Assembly (NCBI GenBank): GCA_000827325.1
Contig: KN832886.1
Location: forward strand, 156,925 to 220,924
Source of the DNA: Oidiodendron maius Zn
Lineage: Eukaryota; Ascomycota; Leotiomycetes; Myxotrichaceae
Length of the DNA stretch: 64,000 nt
Direction: 5' to 3'
The notes beneath the pieces are model-generated. The model was not told the origin of the DNA. It did not search any database and saw only the letters and a list, made by a program, of their open reading frames with translations. Positions 22,006-33,657 of this stretch are shown here, in pieces. Position 1 is the stretch's first letter. Each line of letters begins with the position of its first letter. A program made the translations under genes and the position numbers.

Positions 22006-22725
22006 ATGTTCCAGAGCTTCGTAAAGAGAGCGACTGGCGAAAATTCCGAGAAGGAGGCCCAGTCCACAGCAACGGGTTATTCAGACAGACCCGAGAGCCC
22101 AGTTTCAGCGGAACAGGCGCTGCAAGTCAAAATCATAGCCTTGTGGAAAGTCGTATGGCAGGACTTGTATCAACTTCACGACCGGGATGGGCCTTTTCAT
22201 GCCGCACGATTGAAGGAACACTACTTTGCTGCTGGCATGTCTGCCCTGCATCTTATCGAGTCGGACGACAATCGCAACGCATTGCGACGGAACTATCCGT
22301 ATGAAGTGCTAGGATTACTGGGTCAGGCACTCTCTCAATTGGGGCCAAAGCAATTGCGACTCTTCCATGGGCTATCAGTCAGCTCACTTGACTCGGTGGT
22401 CACGCTTCTCGAGGCGTACGAGAGTCAGATCCCAGCGATGAACGAGATCTACACAGTTCTGCGTAAGCTTGAGGTGGGCTTCAGAACGCCAACCAAGGAG
22501 GACGAGCAAGCTGTCAAGGAACAGTTTCTGCCGTTGGCTGATGCACTTGCAAAGCATCTCTTACACCTCGATGCACGGTTGGACGTGCTGGTCTCCAAAT
22601 TGACCGACGAGAGCTGGGAGAGACATGGAGATTCGCTGGAGCACAGGAGTTGGCTTCTATATGACAAAGTATTTCCGTATAAGTATAGGGGGAAGACATC
22701 CTTTAGTAGTAAGAAAATTGCGTAG
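22006..22725 (+). CDS. Hypothetical protein, largely helical
   Basis: Intronless frame of 239 residues from ATG 22006. The first 35 residues are Ser/Glu-rich and probably disordered; the rest is predicted mainly helical with leucine-rich amphipathic segments (YEVLGLLGQALSQLGPKQL, LLHLDARLDVLVSKLTDE) and a basic end (KYRGKTSFSSKKIA). There is no signal peptide or membrane segment. Codon use looks like a real gene, and no competing frame is convincing. I do not recognise the family. Confidence 0.55.
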   Translation: MFQSFVKRATGENSEKEAQSTATGYSDRPESPVSAEQALQVKIIALWKVVWQDLYQLHDRDGPFHAARLKEHYFAAGMSALHLIESDDNRNALRRNYPYEVLGLLGQALSQLGPKQLRLFHGLSVSSLDSVVTLLEAYESQIPAMNEIYTVLRKLEVGFRTPTKEDEQAVKEQFLPLADALAKHLLHLDARLDVLVSKLTDESWERHGDSLEHRSWLLYDKVFPYKYRGKTSFSSKKIA

Positions 22726-23857
22726 TGGTATTCGTTCGCTATGTATATTAGTTTCTAGGAGAAAATGCACTTATCGAGCTGTGTGTTGTGATCTTTACTT
22801 GCAAACCTTGTAATCACAACTGTAAGATTACAGTACTATAGCTCCGAAATTTGCATGTTGAGCGGCAGTCGTGATAGAGTAGGGTGCAATCTCTAAAGCG
22901 CTTCTGTATTCCGTGAACGGATCGATCGTCGGCATGACCAGGACTACAGGTTTTTTTCTTGTTAAGAACAGCGTATATAGATCATTAATTCATAAATTTG
23001 CGACGGAGAGATTTGAGTGGCCTGTATTGTGTATTATTACCGGCAAAGTGGTTTGGCCGCGACGTAGGAACAGACCTTATACGATCAAATTATATCAATG
23101 TCATAACAAATAACAGCAAACAACTCCCCACAACGTCACCATTCCAGTCTGCTCGGTCCAGTGTCGCATGTCGCTAATCAGAGAATGCTTTGATTGCGCG
23201 AGTCTCGGCGCCATTCTCGATGCTGGCTTCTCGAGCATGATGTTTGCAGGATCTACCATCGCAAAAGACGCTGAGGGATGGTGAGGACATTTGTCTTCCT
23301 GAGTCGAAGCACCGATGGCAGCCGCTCGTAGAAGAATAGAAGTACCAAGTACCTAATTGTACCTGTCACGTGCTATAGGCTAAGCCGCTAATGGACTTGC
23401 ATATTCGGCTAACCTCATATGTACTATTTAGCGAGGTAGATTAAACGAAATACAGAGTGGAGACTGAAGCTGGTTTCGCATTTTTACTGTATACTTCAAT
23501 ATAATCTTGTCAATCTTATGTACATGGCCACTTATATGCCTAGTAGGAACGGGCCAGTTACTTATCGTGACGTCATCCATGCTACTGGATATCCGATTGC
23601 CCGAGCATATTTGGAACTGCTGAACTCGATATCAGCAATCTTCGGCATTATCTGAGGCCCATCCAGCCAAGCTTCGATCAGCAGTCCTTAGACCAGTTGT
23701 TTTCGATTGCACAGATACTTATAAACTATATTGAAAGTGCCAGCGTATTAAATATATCCAATCTCTCTTCCTCTTGTCACTGCCTTCTAACGTGGCGATA
23801 GCCTACAGAGAATCGCGAAAAGAGAACTGTCAAGTAATTCCCTTTCAGCTTCCACCA
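22726..23857. other. Intergenic region and promoter of the CoA-transferase gene
   Basis: About 1.1 kb with no supportable gene. The AT-rich 23730-23765 segment just before the CoA-transferase start is a plausible core promoter. Confidence 0.4.
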
Positions 23858-25456
23858 ATGGACACAAACTCCCCTCCACAAAATGAGAAGCAGGACTCTC
23901 ATCACGCTGCCCGTAATCCACAGATGCTCACCCAACTCGATTTCCCAATAGCCAGCAGAACATCGGAGGGTGGTAATGACACGCTTGGTGTGCTGGATCG
24001 ATCGACTTTCTCGACTATGGACACGATTGAATACATATGGAAAGAACTCGGTTTACCGGAAGTAGCTTTGAAGAAGATTCATCTCGATGGAGGCGGGTTA
24101 GGCTTACCATCTTCATTCAAAATTGGTCACCTCGCACAGAGCACCATCGCCCTCTCCGCCCTGGGTGCTGCTCTAATTTACTCCACTAGGACGAAGAAGG
24201 GCATTCCACTCGTGCGTGTGCCACTGCAGCATGCCGCCCTGGAATTCAAGTCAGAAAGACTGTATACACTCGGTGATGATTTCATGCAATCGCCATGGTC
24301 TATTGGAGGAATCTACAAGGCGTCAGATGGGTATATCCGGATCCACGACGCGTTTCCCCATCACCGAGCTGGGGCGCTCAAACTTTTGGGCTGCGATTCT
24401 CTGGCAAGCCGTGAGGATGTTGCGAAGAAAGTTGCAGGCTGGGCTGCTATTGATCTGGAGAACGAGGCAATCCGGCAGAAAATTGTCATTTTTGCTATGC
24501 GTTCCTTTCGGCAATGGGATCTTCTCTCGGCAGCTAAGGAAGTGCCTGACTTTCCAATAGTCATCCGCAAAATCAGACCTGGTCCTCCTAGTCTGCCCCT
24601 TGTTTTTCACAGCCGTAAGACTGATAAGTGTCTTCGCGGCGTCCGGGTTTTGGAGCTCAGCCGGGTGATCGCCGCGCCGGTTTGTGGAAGAGTACTGGCA
24701 GTACATGGCGCAGACGTTTTATGGATTACATCTCCCAACCTTCCAGATATCCCTGGCGTTGATCGGGACATGGCTCGTGGTAAACGTACCACCCAGCTGG
24801 ATCTTACCGATGCAAGTGACGTTGAACGCATCAAAGCCCTGGCAAGCAGCGCTGATATCTTCGTCCAAGGTTATCGGCCTACCAGCATCGCCGCCAAGGG
24901 TGACGGAAGTCTTACGCCAGAAGCCCTTTCAGCACTCAACCCGGCCGGTCTTGTCTACGGCTCATTCTCTGCCTGGGGCCCGTATGGACCATGGGCCGAA
25001 CGGCGTGGATTTGACTCACTGGTGCAGACAGCCACGGGTCTGAATATTGCGGAAGGTGAAGCCTTCAATGGTAATGCTGCTGGTGGTGGCCGTCCACTTC
25101 CTGCCCAGGCACTCGACCATGCCGGAGGCTACTTCCTTGCGATCGGGATCCTGGCGGCACTGTACCGGCGTGCAACTGAAGGCGGGTCGTATGAAGTATC
25201 AGTATCATTGGCTAGCACGGGCAAGTATTTGCGCAGTCTGGGTCAAATACAAGGGCGCTCGGGGTTCGACTGTACAGACCCCAGCAAACACTACCAGGAA
25301 ATGGTAGTGCCGTTTCTTGAGACTCGCGAGACAGAGTGGGGAGTAATGAGGGCGCTGCGGCACTCAGCGACTGTTGAAGGCTTGGAGGTAGGGTATGACA
25401 TGATGCCGAAGGCTCTAGGCAGTGATGCGCCAGAGTGGTTGCCGGTTGAGAATTGA
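23858..25456 (+). CDS. Family III (CaiB/BaiF) CoA-transferase
   Basis: Enzyme that moves CoA between carboxylic acids, 532 residues from ATG 23858, no introns. The N-terminal half is the fungal CaiB extension (SIGGIYKASDGYIRIHDAFP). The main CoA-transferase III domain begins at LRGVRVLELSRVIAAPVCGR, with DMARGKRTTQLDLTD, then SAWGPYGPWAERRGFDSLVQ, where the Asp of RGFDSLVQ aligns with the catalytic Asp of formyl-CoA transferase. Later motifs include ALDHAGGYFLAIGILAALYRR. Substrate is unknown: fungal members include probable itaconate, mesaconate and aromatic-acid transferases. Because an aconitate/itaconate-type cluster lies 11 kb away, itaconyl-CoA formation is a testable idea, not a conclusion. 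Confidence 0.9.
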   Translation: MDTNSPPQNEKQDSHHAARNPQMLTQLDFPIASRTSEGGNDTLGVLDRSTFSTMDTIEYIWKELGLPEVALKKIHLDGGGLGLPSSFKIGHLAQSTIALSALGAALIYSTRTKKGIPLVRVPLQHAALEFKSERLYTLGDDFMQSPWSIGGIYKASDGYIRIHDAFPHHRAGALKLLGCDSLASREDVAKKVAGWAAIDLENEAIRQKIVIFAMRSFRQWDLLSAAKEVPDFPIVIRKIRPGPPSLPLVFHSRKTDKCLRGVRVLELSRVIAAPVCGRVLAVHGADVLWITSPNLPDIPGVDRDMARGKRTTQLDLTDASDVERIKALASSADIFVQGYRPTSIAAKGDGSLTPEALSALNPAGLVYGSFSAWGPYGPWAERRGFDSLVQTATGLNIAEGEAFNGNAAGGGRPLPAQALDHAGGYFLAIGILAALYRRATEGGSYEVSVSLASTGKYLRSLGQIQGRSGFDCTDPSKHYQEMVVPFLETRETEWGVMRALRHSATVEGLEVGYDMMPKALGSDAPEWLPVEN

Positions 25457-26197
25457 TAACGACTTTTGAAACCCATTTAATAAGCTTTTGTCAATATTGA
25501 TGAGCTGACAACGTATGGTGTGGGGCACAGATAGATGTCACAACGAACAAGTGGATGATAACTCTATTATAGTCTTTTATGCTACAACAGTACTGAATAA
25601 AGCACGAGAGTATGGCTTTTCCAGATATTACGGAGCATCTTGCAAAGAGTACGTAATCTAAAGTTTATTTAAGGTAGCACTCTAGATTTTGATATGCAGT
25701 CGTGATGTTATTGTTTCGATTAACGTAGCTATGTTGCAATTTCACCTTAGTGCCGAATTCTCAAATATCCGCCCACTCCTGCGTCATAAAATTCAAGTTC
25801 GTCAGCACTTCTTCGTCCCATGGCACAACCATCCCTCTTTCTGGCGACTATATGATCTGACTATACAGACTCTTTGTCTCCTCGCCCCCCACTCTGTGTC
25901 GGCTCCTTGCTCGCCAGATTATACCTAGAGAGAGATTTGCGGCCATCCTCGATTTTACCTTCAGCGACAAGCCATCACTCAGCAAGCTACCGATGGGTTT
26001 CGTGCGAGATAGGTATTCAATAGCAATGTAGCTCCGTATTAAACAATACCTGGTTTGGATACCTCGGCTCTTTGCAAGTGCTAAATGTGGGGAACTGGAT
26101 ATGTATTTGATTGCCAAAAAGGCTCCAATCGGGGAATCTGTGGCGTCCAAATAATTTATATAACACACAATTGTTGATCTCATACGCCCCATATATG
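25457..26197. other. Convergent intergenic region
   Basis: About 740 nt between the converging CoA-transferase and Zn2Cys6 genes. Nothing coding is supported. Confidence 0.4.
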
Positions 26198-28107
26198 TCA
26201 GATGTTACCAAGAGTCTCCAATAAAACATTCTTCTTCTCCAATACCTTGGCAAGAGCCGAAGCTTGCTGGATCCCCGTAGTTTGAGTTACATGCTGAAGT
26301 CGGCTAATAGCCCAATTTTTCGCGACAGATGTATCTGTTCGTGCAGCGATATACAGGCCCCAAATGATGAAGAGCCCACCGATTACTTGCGGTGAAGATT
26401 TATCTGGCCCCTGAGTTCTCAGGTGGAAGTGGACCGACGCGAGGATGTCGGAAGCAGACTGGTGTAGCTCTGTGATTGACTCGTGGTACTGCGATGAAAG
26501 GACAGTACTTTCAGCCAATTCTAAATTGAGGATCAAAGGCCGCATCAGACTAAGGATGGTTCTGTGTATCATGATATTGACGCCGCGATAGCAATTCCAT
26601 AACCAAGCACTCCATAGACTTTTGTAGACATGGCAGCGCCCTTCATATGCATCTTCCGAGATGCACTCTAGATTTTCAATCGAGCACTCTATTCGGGATG
26701 ACATATTTGAGGCCCATGTTTGCAGCTCGTTTTTAATATCTATACAGGTCACCATCAACCTAAGCGCATCTGAATATGCTCTTGAGTGCATCGCCGCTCG
26801 GACATCACACAGATTGGCTGTAATATTTCCAAGTCTACAAGTGAAGACCTGACTTTCGGACTTGAACGGTTCGGCCTCTTGATCGAGTTTCTGGAGCAGA
26901 GAAGGCACTCGCTCACTTCTTTGAACACACGCTATCGTCTATGGAAAGTCAGGGGATCCACATAAAGGAGTACGAATAAGATTTCAACCAGTACAGTACT
27001 TACAAGCTGAGTGCGTAAATATAAGAACTGTTGGAGCCCGACTTCGGACTCGAACTGCTGTTTGCCACGAAGCTCGACCAATGCCAGTGCGCCATATATA
27101 TGGCTGTTCCAAGATTCTAACGACTTCTGACCAGTGCACGTGACAACCTACTTTAAATGTTAGTACAATGGTCCAAGAAGTGTGGTAAAGTATGCGACGC
27201 AGGAGTGTCAATCCAATTTCAAGCATTGAAATATATGCTTAGAGCATAGAGCATGACGTACTTCGTAGAGCCCCAAGAGCATAATCGCTGCCATTGTCTC
27301 ATCCTGTGTCGCCATTACAGGATTGCGTAAGGCAGCATTTACATGCGACAGGGCGCTACAGTATTTCCGTTTCGCATCGACCTGAAGCTCTTGTGAGTAG
27401 GTCGCACTTGCCAAGCCAGCCGTCCCGACTGCCAGCAGTGCCGTAGTTAAGGCAGGACTATAAAAGCCTCTCATCCGCAGAATATGAAGGTACCCCAGGT
27501 GCCCGACAGACCCCTCACATGACAAGACATAATTAGAGAAGAAGTAGTTGATCGCGAGGTTCTCTAGATGATATGCTGAGCTTAGAGGGGATACTAATAG
27601 TGTAGTAGGTGATGCGTTGTGTTCTAGTAGAGTGTGAGCCGAGCAACCAGCTGTTACACTGCTCCCCGATCTGCTTTCTGGGTTACTGCAACTGCTTTGG
27701 TCCAGCTTTCGCCTCGCCAACTTCCGTGCCTTGGTCGTGACGCTCATGGTCTCATGGCAAAATAATAGATCGAGCGGATCTCGATACCCTGGGCATTTCT
27801 GCCCCAGCCGCACACATTGTGTGCATTCCGGTGCTTTGGTATCGCACTATGAGAAACGTGATTAGACGTATGGACCAAGTAGAAACAGGATTCGTTGGTA
27901 AGAGTGGGAGGATGGCGCAACAAGGTAGATTAAAGTGGGAGCCAAATAAGAAGACGGTCGTAGAGATTTTCAAGGAACAGCTGTACTCGGCAATTCCAAT
28001 CATGGAGGAACTGTGATCTGGCCATTCACGCTAGTGCTTAGACTGACCTTAATCTTCCTGCCTCTGCAGGTCGCACATGCATGAGAACTCTTGCCGCGGT
28101 ATACCAT
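26198..28107 (-). CDS. Zn2Cys6 fungal transcription factor
   Basis: Nuclear regulator of 509 residues. Exons: 28048-28107, 27262-27846, 27004-27147 and 26198-26938; introns are 201, 114 and 65 nt. The start at 28107 gives MVYRGKSSHACATCRGRKIK, and the first intron splits the zinc cluster exactly before the third Cys (CDTKAPECTQCVRLGQKC), so spacing is C-x2-C-x6-C-x6-C-x2-C-x6-C. The junction LYE-VVTCTGQKSLESW and the segment HIYGALALVELRG are hallmarks of a Fungal_trans_2-like middle domain. It lies between the CoA-transferase and the SDR gene and is the natural candidate to control them. Target genes are inferred from position only. Confidence 0.9.
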
Positions 28108-29156
28108 CGCTTTCCTGAAGATTGGGTAGCCGAACTGGCCTCGAAGGAACAGAGGTATGTAAAGGATCACTGCGAGTGCAACACATACGTCTACCGTCGA
28201 GCGTCGCGGAGACATTCGACCATCGGCGGTCTCGGACAAAGGCATAAATCCGAGAAGTGACGGAAGTGGCGAGTGATACACGATTGGCCTACACGATTTG
28301 GATGCCACATTGGGACTAGCGGCTAACTTCCCAAAATGGGTTTCACTGCTAAACTCATCTGAAAGGTATGGAATAGGATAGTTTTAAGGCAACATTGACG
28401 TGTATGACATATTGACTTAATCGTTCAGTATAGATAAAATCCGTCATCAAAGCTTAGGTAGATTTAGCATATTAGAGTTACTTCGAAGAAGTGCAAAGTG
28501 GACGATTTGCCTTTGCTCACGCTTTTGCTGGCATTCTAATTACTCCAGCACTATGATTCACATAAGTGGCCTAAAAAGCCATCGCATAGCGCAGATCAGA
28601 CCGATACCTGATTTGGCCGTTCCGTAGATCGAGAGTATAGAATTTCTAAGATAACCAGTAGTTGCGATCGCGTCCTGCTGACAAAAGTGCATTCGCTCAA
28701 ATGAAGAACTTTCTCTCGAGAATTAGACGGGAGACAGCTATAGTTTTTTCGGCTTTAGCGTTTCGACGACAGTGGATGGCAACATTGGTAATCATCAACC
28801 CTCCACTGAATTATCAGATGAGTAATGCATTGACTTTAACATGCCGGAGATAAAGTCATTTATCTGCGTATTTTCTATAGAAAATGTAAAGAGGGCTTAC
28901 AAAAGCCACAAACGCATGATATCGTATCTACTGTGACGTCAAGGAAACGGAAACCAAACGCAATTATAAATGTAGAAGCTCATTAGAGGGTGGGGTTAGC
29001 AAGAAAGAAGATGTCAGTTCCACATACTATATATTCAGTCCTGATATCCGAGAGTTGAAGCACAGTTATTTTTCGACTCTAAAAGCATTTCCTCAGCACT
29101 CTGATCCACAAGTTCAAACTAGGAGGATTGCATTGACAAGATTCGAGGTCAACACA
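28108..29156. other. Divergent promoter region between Zn2Cys6 factor and SDR gene
   Basis: About 1 kb separating the start of a minus-strand regulator from the start of a plus-strand reductase. No gene is supported; it is a possible shared control region. Confidence 0.4.
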
Positions 29157-30173
29157 ATGCCAATAGTTCTAGTTACTAGTGCCTCTGGCTTCATTGCAGC
29201 CCACATCCTCAACACTTTCCTCGATTCTGGCTACAACGTCCGCGGGACTGTACGATCCATTGCATCGGCGGAACACGTTCGCCAATCGCATGCGAAATAC
29301 TTGGACCGACTTAGTTTTGTGATCGTCGAAGATATTACCAAACCCGGTGCCTTTGATGAGGCCGTGAAGGATGTTGATGGCGTAATCCATACTCAGTCGC
29401 CGTTCTGGTTGAAAGTGGAAAACAATGAACGAGACCTTCTCATCCCAGCGATCCAGGGCACCATCGGCATACTAGAATCAATCCATAAGCACAACTCTCG
29501 CGTCAAGCGGATCGTCATTACTTCTTCATTTGCCGCGCTCACCGATCTGTCCAGGGGACAATGGCCCGAACATACATACTCAGAGGCCGATTGGAACCCG
29601 GCAACATACAACGAAGCGAAAGTGGGCAACGGCGCATTTGCATATTGTGCCAGCAAGTCGCTGGCAGAGAAGGCAGCATGGGATTTTGTCGAGAAAAACC
29701 GCCCCTCTTTCACCGTGTCGACGATTCTTCCTCCTGTGGTCTATGGTCCAAATGTCCATCACATCCGCGATCTCGCGCACCTCAACGAATCATCAGCAAT
29801 GTTTTATAGTCTGATGAACGGATCTAGATCAGATGTCCCACCCACGGGCTTCTGGGCCATCGTCGATGTGCGGGATGCTGCTCTGGCGCATAGAATTGCA
29901 TACGAGAAGCCTGAAGCTGCTAGCCAGCGCTACTTCGTAACGGCAGGAAACTTCTCCTTCCAGCAAATCTGTGATATCCTGCGCTCTGAAGTTCCAGAAC
30001 TAAGATCAAAGGTTCCAGAGGGGAATGCAGGAGAACTTCTTCCTCCGGTCTACAAGGTTAACAATGAAAAGGCACAGAGAGAGCTGGGTATTCAGTTCAA
30101 GCCTCTGAAAGAGATAGTCGTGGCTACGGCTCACAATTTTCTTAAACTCGAGAAAATTCTTGGTCAGTTGTAG
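29157..30173 (+). CDS. NAD(P)-dependent epimerase/dehydratase (extended SDR, dihydroflavonol-reductase-like)
   Basis: Oxidoreductase of 338 residues from ATG 29157, no introns. The nucleotide-binding start is VLVTSASGFIAAHILNTFL, a variant of TGAxGFIAxH with Ser for the first Gly. The NADP preference is suggested by Arg residues in VRGTVRS. The catalytic Tyr and Lys are in FAYCASKSLAEKAAW (YxxxK), with the Ser at ITSSFAAL. ILPPVVYGPNVHH is the conserved family segment. Such proteins reduce ketones or aldehydes (Gre2, ketoreductases, dihydroflavonol reductases). With the CoA-transferase, thioesterase and P450 nearby it may modify the same compound. Confidence 0.88.
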   Translation: MPIVLVTSASGFIAAHILNTFLDSGYNVRGTVRSIASAEHVRQSHAKYLDRLSFVIVEDITKPGAFDEAVKDVDGVIHTQSPFWLKVENNERDLLIPAIQGTIGILESIHKHNSRVKRIVITSSFAALTDLSRGQWPEHTYSEADWNPATYNEAKVGNGAFAYCASKSLAEKAAWDFVEKNRPSFTVSTILPPVVYGPNVHHIRDLAHLNESSAMFYSLMNGSRSDVPPTGFWAIVDVRDAALAHRIAYEKPEAASQRYFVTAGNFSFQQICDILRSEVPELRSKVPEGNAGELLPPVYKVNNEKAQRELGIQFKPLKEIVVATAHNFLKLEKILGQL

Positions 30174-30815
30174 TAGCTAGATAGCGTGTAGTAGACAGTA
30201 GAAAGTAATAATCTTAATTCATTTGTCTTATGTGCGAATTTTCCTAATGGGTAAATCCAATACAGGTTGGGTTTTATAACATCACCGTCGATAATTGGAC
30301 CTCAGTTCCGTAACTAAACGTTTATCGCCAAAGAATTTTCCAGTCTTCAATGCCACGAAGATTAGTAGCCTGCTGGGTTCTATTACTTCCTGTATTGGCA
30401 CTCTTCATACGCGGCCTCATATTGAGATCCAATAGTCCCATATTTTCTCCATTCCAACTAGTCTTATTACAGTATGCGGGACGTATAAACCACTCAGATC
30501 TCTTACCGATCACTCTACTCTACAAAATACGATCGCCAGAGTTAAGGCTAGCTGCGCCTCTATCCGCGGTATATTATTACTTTTTTATTTGTTAATTAGC
30601 CTCTCCGCTTAGTTTTAATCTCAAGGAACGAGTATTCTATTAATCACAGTCAACATGACTGCTGCGTCAGATTAAAGTGTTTTGTTTTAAAGAGGCAACA
30701 ACTCAAACCACAAACTTTTCTCGAGCTATTTCAATACTTGGCAATTTTTCTTCAAGTAGCAAGGTCATCTGCATTAATAGTGCATATTCAAAGGCACATT
30801 GCGTTTAATCTGAAA

Positions 30816-31675
30816 ATGCGTTTTCTTAGCTACCCGTGCTTGATCGCAACTTTGATAACATCGAATATACTCCAAGAAGTTTCTGCTCAAACTCCTCCGG
30901 GCTTTCAACCTGTCACTCTAAACCACTTGGGAGTATCCTATACAGCAGTCGCCATTAGCCCCGCCGGGATTACCGTTCCTAGGGATGGTGAGCCCAGCCA
31001 TGAATCGCGTCTGTTATATATGCTTATGAGATTCGAACAGACGTGACAAACGCTCCGAGCCTTAGCTTAACAGAATCTAACGTCACCTTCGTCGCTATCA
31101 TGATGGACTTCAGCGTTAACATTACTGGATCTGCCGCGAGTAACATGACTCTTTTGCATTGGATTCTACCCGGTCTTTCTTCCCTTAATGAAACCACGAC
31201 TTTGAGTTCCAGCCAAAGGGTGATCGCGCCATATTACCCACCTGGGCCACCAGCGGGCCAGACTCATACTTACGGCATCTTTCTTTATAAACAACCTGCC
31301 GATTTCGCAATTCCAGCAAACTACATTTCGTACTTTAATAACTTAACGGCTTCCATTGTCAACCGTATTGGATTTAATCAGACAACCTTCGCGCTGGAAG
31401 CCGGTTTGGGCACGCCGGTCGCGGCTAACTGGTTTCTGGTAAGCACTCCAATTATAACAACGAGCTCCATAATGGCGAGCACATTCGGGTCCAATGGCAT
31501 TATTCCGACGACGACGATGAGTGTGACAGGGACAAATACCAGCATGGGATCCAGTTTCACGGCGTCAATTGGCGCTACCGCTACGCAGAGCATTATATCA
31601 GGTGCGAAGAAAGTGGGTATTGAATCGATTGCAGTGGCTATTAACACACTATGGCTTGTGGAGATATTTTTGTAG
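30816..31675 (+). CDS. Secreted PEBP-family protein with probable GPI anchor
   Basis: Extracellular phosphatidylethanolamine-binding-like protein of 268 residues. ATG 30816 starts a signal peptide (MRFLSYPCLIATLITSN, cleavage near VSAQ). One intron of 53 nt (30988-31040) links ITVPRD to VTNAPSLSLTESN. The PEBP core has the ligand-site segments MMDFSVNITGS, LHWILPGLSSL and YYPPGPPAGQTHTYGIFLYK. The last 80 residues are Ser/Thr-rich and end in a hydrophobic tail (ESIAVAINTLWLVEIFL) expected for GPI attachment. Role unknown; fungal homologues sit on the cell wall or membrane surface. Confidence 0.82.
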
Positions 31676-32055
31676 AGGTATTTCATATGGGGATCCTAGC
31701 TTCCTTTTGTATGTTGCCTCTTAAAATGCGAACTGTAGAAATAAGGCTTGCAGATTTTACCAAGATGCGAAGCTTTGTATCGTGCCCATCTTCATGTTGT
31801 CGTTGATTGAGACCCGAGATCAAATGCATCTAAGATGCGATGTAAATGGAATTAATTCCATGTGGCTGTGGAACGTTGGCGCACTAGAAGGATTTGTGAA
31901 AATTGAAAGCTTACTCCATTGATATGTATGCACAAAATTTATTTGGATAATAGGATCGCAGGTGCTAATATTAGATGCTTTAACGTGAGAGATGAAGTTG
32001 TTGAGAAGCTTAGATTCCTACATTCAATCCAACCTGATGCCTTTCCTCAATAAAA

Positions 32056-32928
32056 TTAACGCCCATATTTCTTTAATTTCTGACTAGCATTGAATAAAGT
32101 CCCAATAATAGTCATTCCAAAGACTGAAGCTACAACCTGACGAATCGTTCGCGGTTGCTCTATTTCTGCCACTTCTCGTTCATTTCGCGGAGGCCGCTTT
32201 AGAGTGAGGCCGGTAAACATATAGATTACGATGATGGCTGCTTCCTGCAGTACTGCAATGCATAACCAATCGGTCACTCGCCCTGTCAAGAAATTGAAAT
32301 CGTGATCCGTTGTCAAAGTGGCCAAGATTGAATAGACCAACCGGACGGCGAGAAACGGAGTAACTGCCAAGACAGCAAATAGAAGTCTTCTTAGATAAAT
32401 ATCAACGTGAGATATGTGGCGTGCCGTAAAATATATAAGAATTAGATCAGCTGCGAATCCTGCCACCAATAAAGCTGTGCCGGCTTTGCTGAATGCTCCA
32501 ACAGTAAACATGCCTGTTTGCCCTATAGACTTCCCAGATTTAACGCCGCCGATAACTCCAAATATAAGACCTAGTATGATTCCAATTTGAACAACTCGAA
32601 AAAGATTTGCGTGGATATAATTGGATTTGTTCTTGCGTATATTCTCATTAAGACGATTGAGGAGGCCAATAGAGCCAGCGAGAAGAGGAGCGAGACCAAT
32701 CGAGTTCATAATTGTAGCGATCGTGTAAAGCTTAGATAAAGTGGGGTGACTGATAGTTTCAAGCTGTACCGCAGACCCAACTATGCGGATTATAGAGAAG
32801 AGTACGATATCAACCCAGCCCGTAGTGTGGAAAGGGTGGACTGCGGTGAGGTAAACGCCGACTAACAAAGCTGGGCTATAAAATGCAATTTCTGCAGCCG
32901 CAATACTATCACGATAGCTAAGACCCAT
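32056..32928 (-). CDS. Fungal integral membrane protein (DUF7702-like), seven membrane helices
   Basis: 290 residues from the ATG at 32928 (MGLSYRDSIAAAEIAF), read as one exon. About seven hydrophobic helices are spaced regularly, with polar motifs between them (SKLYTIATIMNSIGLAPLL, RHISHVDIYLRRLLFAV, TVVPFLAVRLVYS-like). This pattern matches a large fungal family of unknown function with rhodopsin-like topology. A charged C-terminal tail follows (KRPPRNEREVAEIEQ). Upstream AT-rich DNA may hold another short exon, not resolved. Function unknown. Confidence 0.72.
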   Translation of the reverse strand: MGLSYRDSIAAAEIAFYSPALLVGVYLTAVHPFHTTGWVDIVLFSIIRIVGSAVQLETISHPTLSKLYTIATIMNSIGLAPLLAGSIGLLNRLNENIRKNKSNYIHANLFRVVQIGIILGLIFGVIGGVKSGKSIGQTGMFTVGAFSKAGTALLVAGFAADLILIYFTARHISHVDIYLRRLLFAVLAVTPFLAVRLVYSILATLTTDHDFNFLTGRVTDWLCIAVLQEAAIIVIYMFTGLTLKRPPRNEREVAEIEQPRTIRQVVASVFGMTIIGTLFNASQKLKKYGR

Positions 32929-33657
32929 TATTTCTAACGTCAATAGGGGATGTGTCGACTGGGAAAGGAGTGGATGAAGAAGGTGGAATATCGTCGCTCA
33001 TACACGACCAAGGTTGAATTTGAAGCCCATAGTCTAAAGAAAGATACTTAACATTTAAATATATAAAGGAATGCGAAAATAGTAATAGCTTGTGCCTATT
33101 CAGTCGTCGGCACGGAATGATCGTTTGGTGGGCGACCCGTTTTGTATACTTGATAGGGCTTGGACCAAGAATATTGCGCATGCCCACCTATATCTGATTT
33201 AATTTGGGACCGCTAAATCGCGATTGCTGCCTGAACGACAACACAGCTACAGAGCACCCTGACTTTAATACAAACCCAAATATGGGTGGTCAGACGCCCC
33301 CTTAGTCCCTCGATACTGTAACCAACCCTAACAACTAACCAATTAACTGTTGTGTCTAAAATATTACGATACGCGTCAGGAAGGGGTAAAGGTACAGTAT
33401 ATCGCTGCCTTAGAAAATATTATGTAATGTGTTGCTTAAGAATCCTAATACTACTGGTAGTTGGTCCTATAAGAGGAAAGGGAGTTGCGATTTAACTACT
33501 AGAGAATACGATTTAGCTGGTCCCTTTAATTTCCTGACTTAGCCTCGTTCATGATGCCGAGGTTCTTGGCAACATTCTCTAGTATAAATACCCTTCAATG
33601 ACCACCTTGATTGTTGATTGTAAAGCTCCAACTATCATAAATTGATTACAAGCAGAA
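32929..33657. other. Divergent intergenic region, AT-rich
   Basis: About 730 nt between two divergent genes. The part at 33230-33540 is rich in stop codons in all frames and looks like old decayed DNA, possibly from a repeat; no family can be named. Confidence 0.35.

Noticed and set aside
33280-33340. CCCTAA-like sequences suggesting a telomere repeat
   Set aside because: Only isolated copies, not a tandem array.
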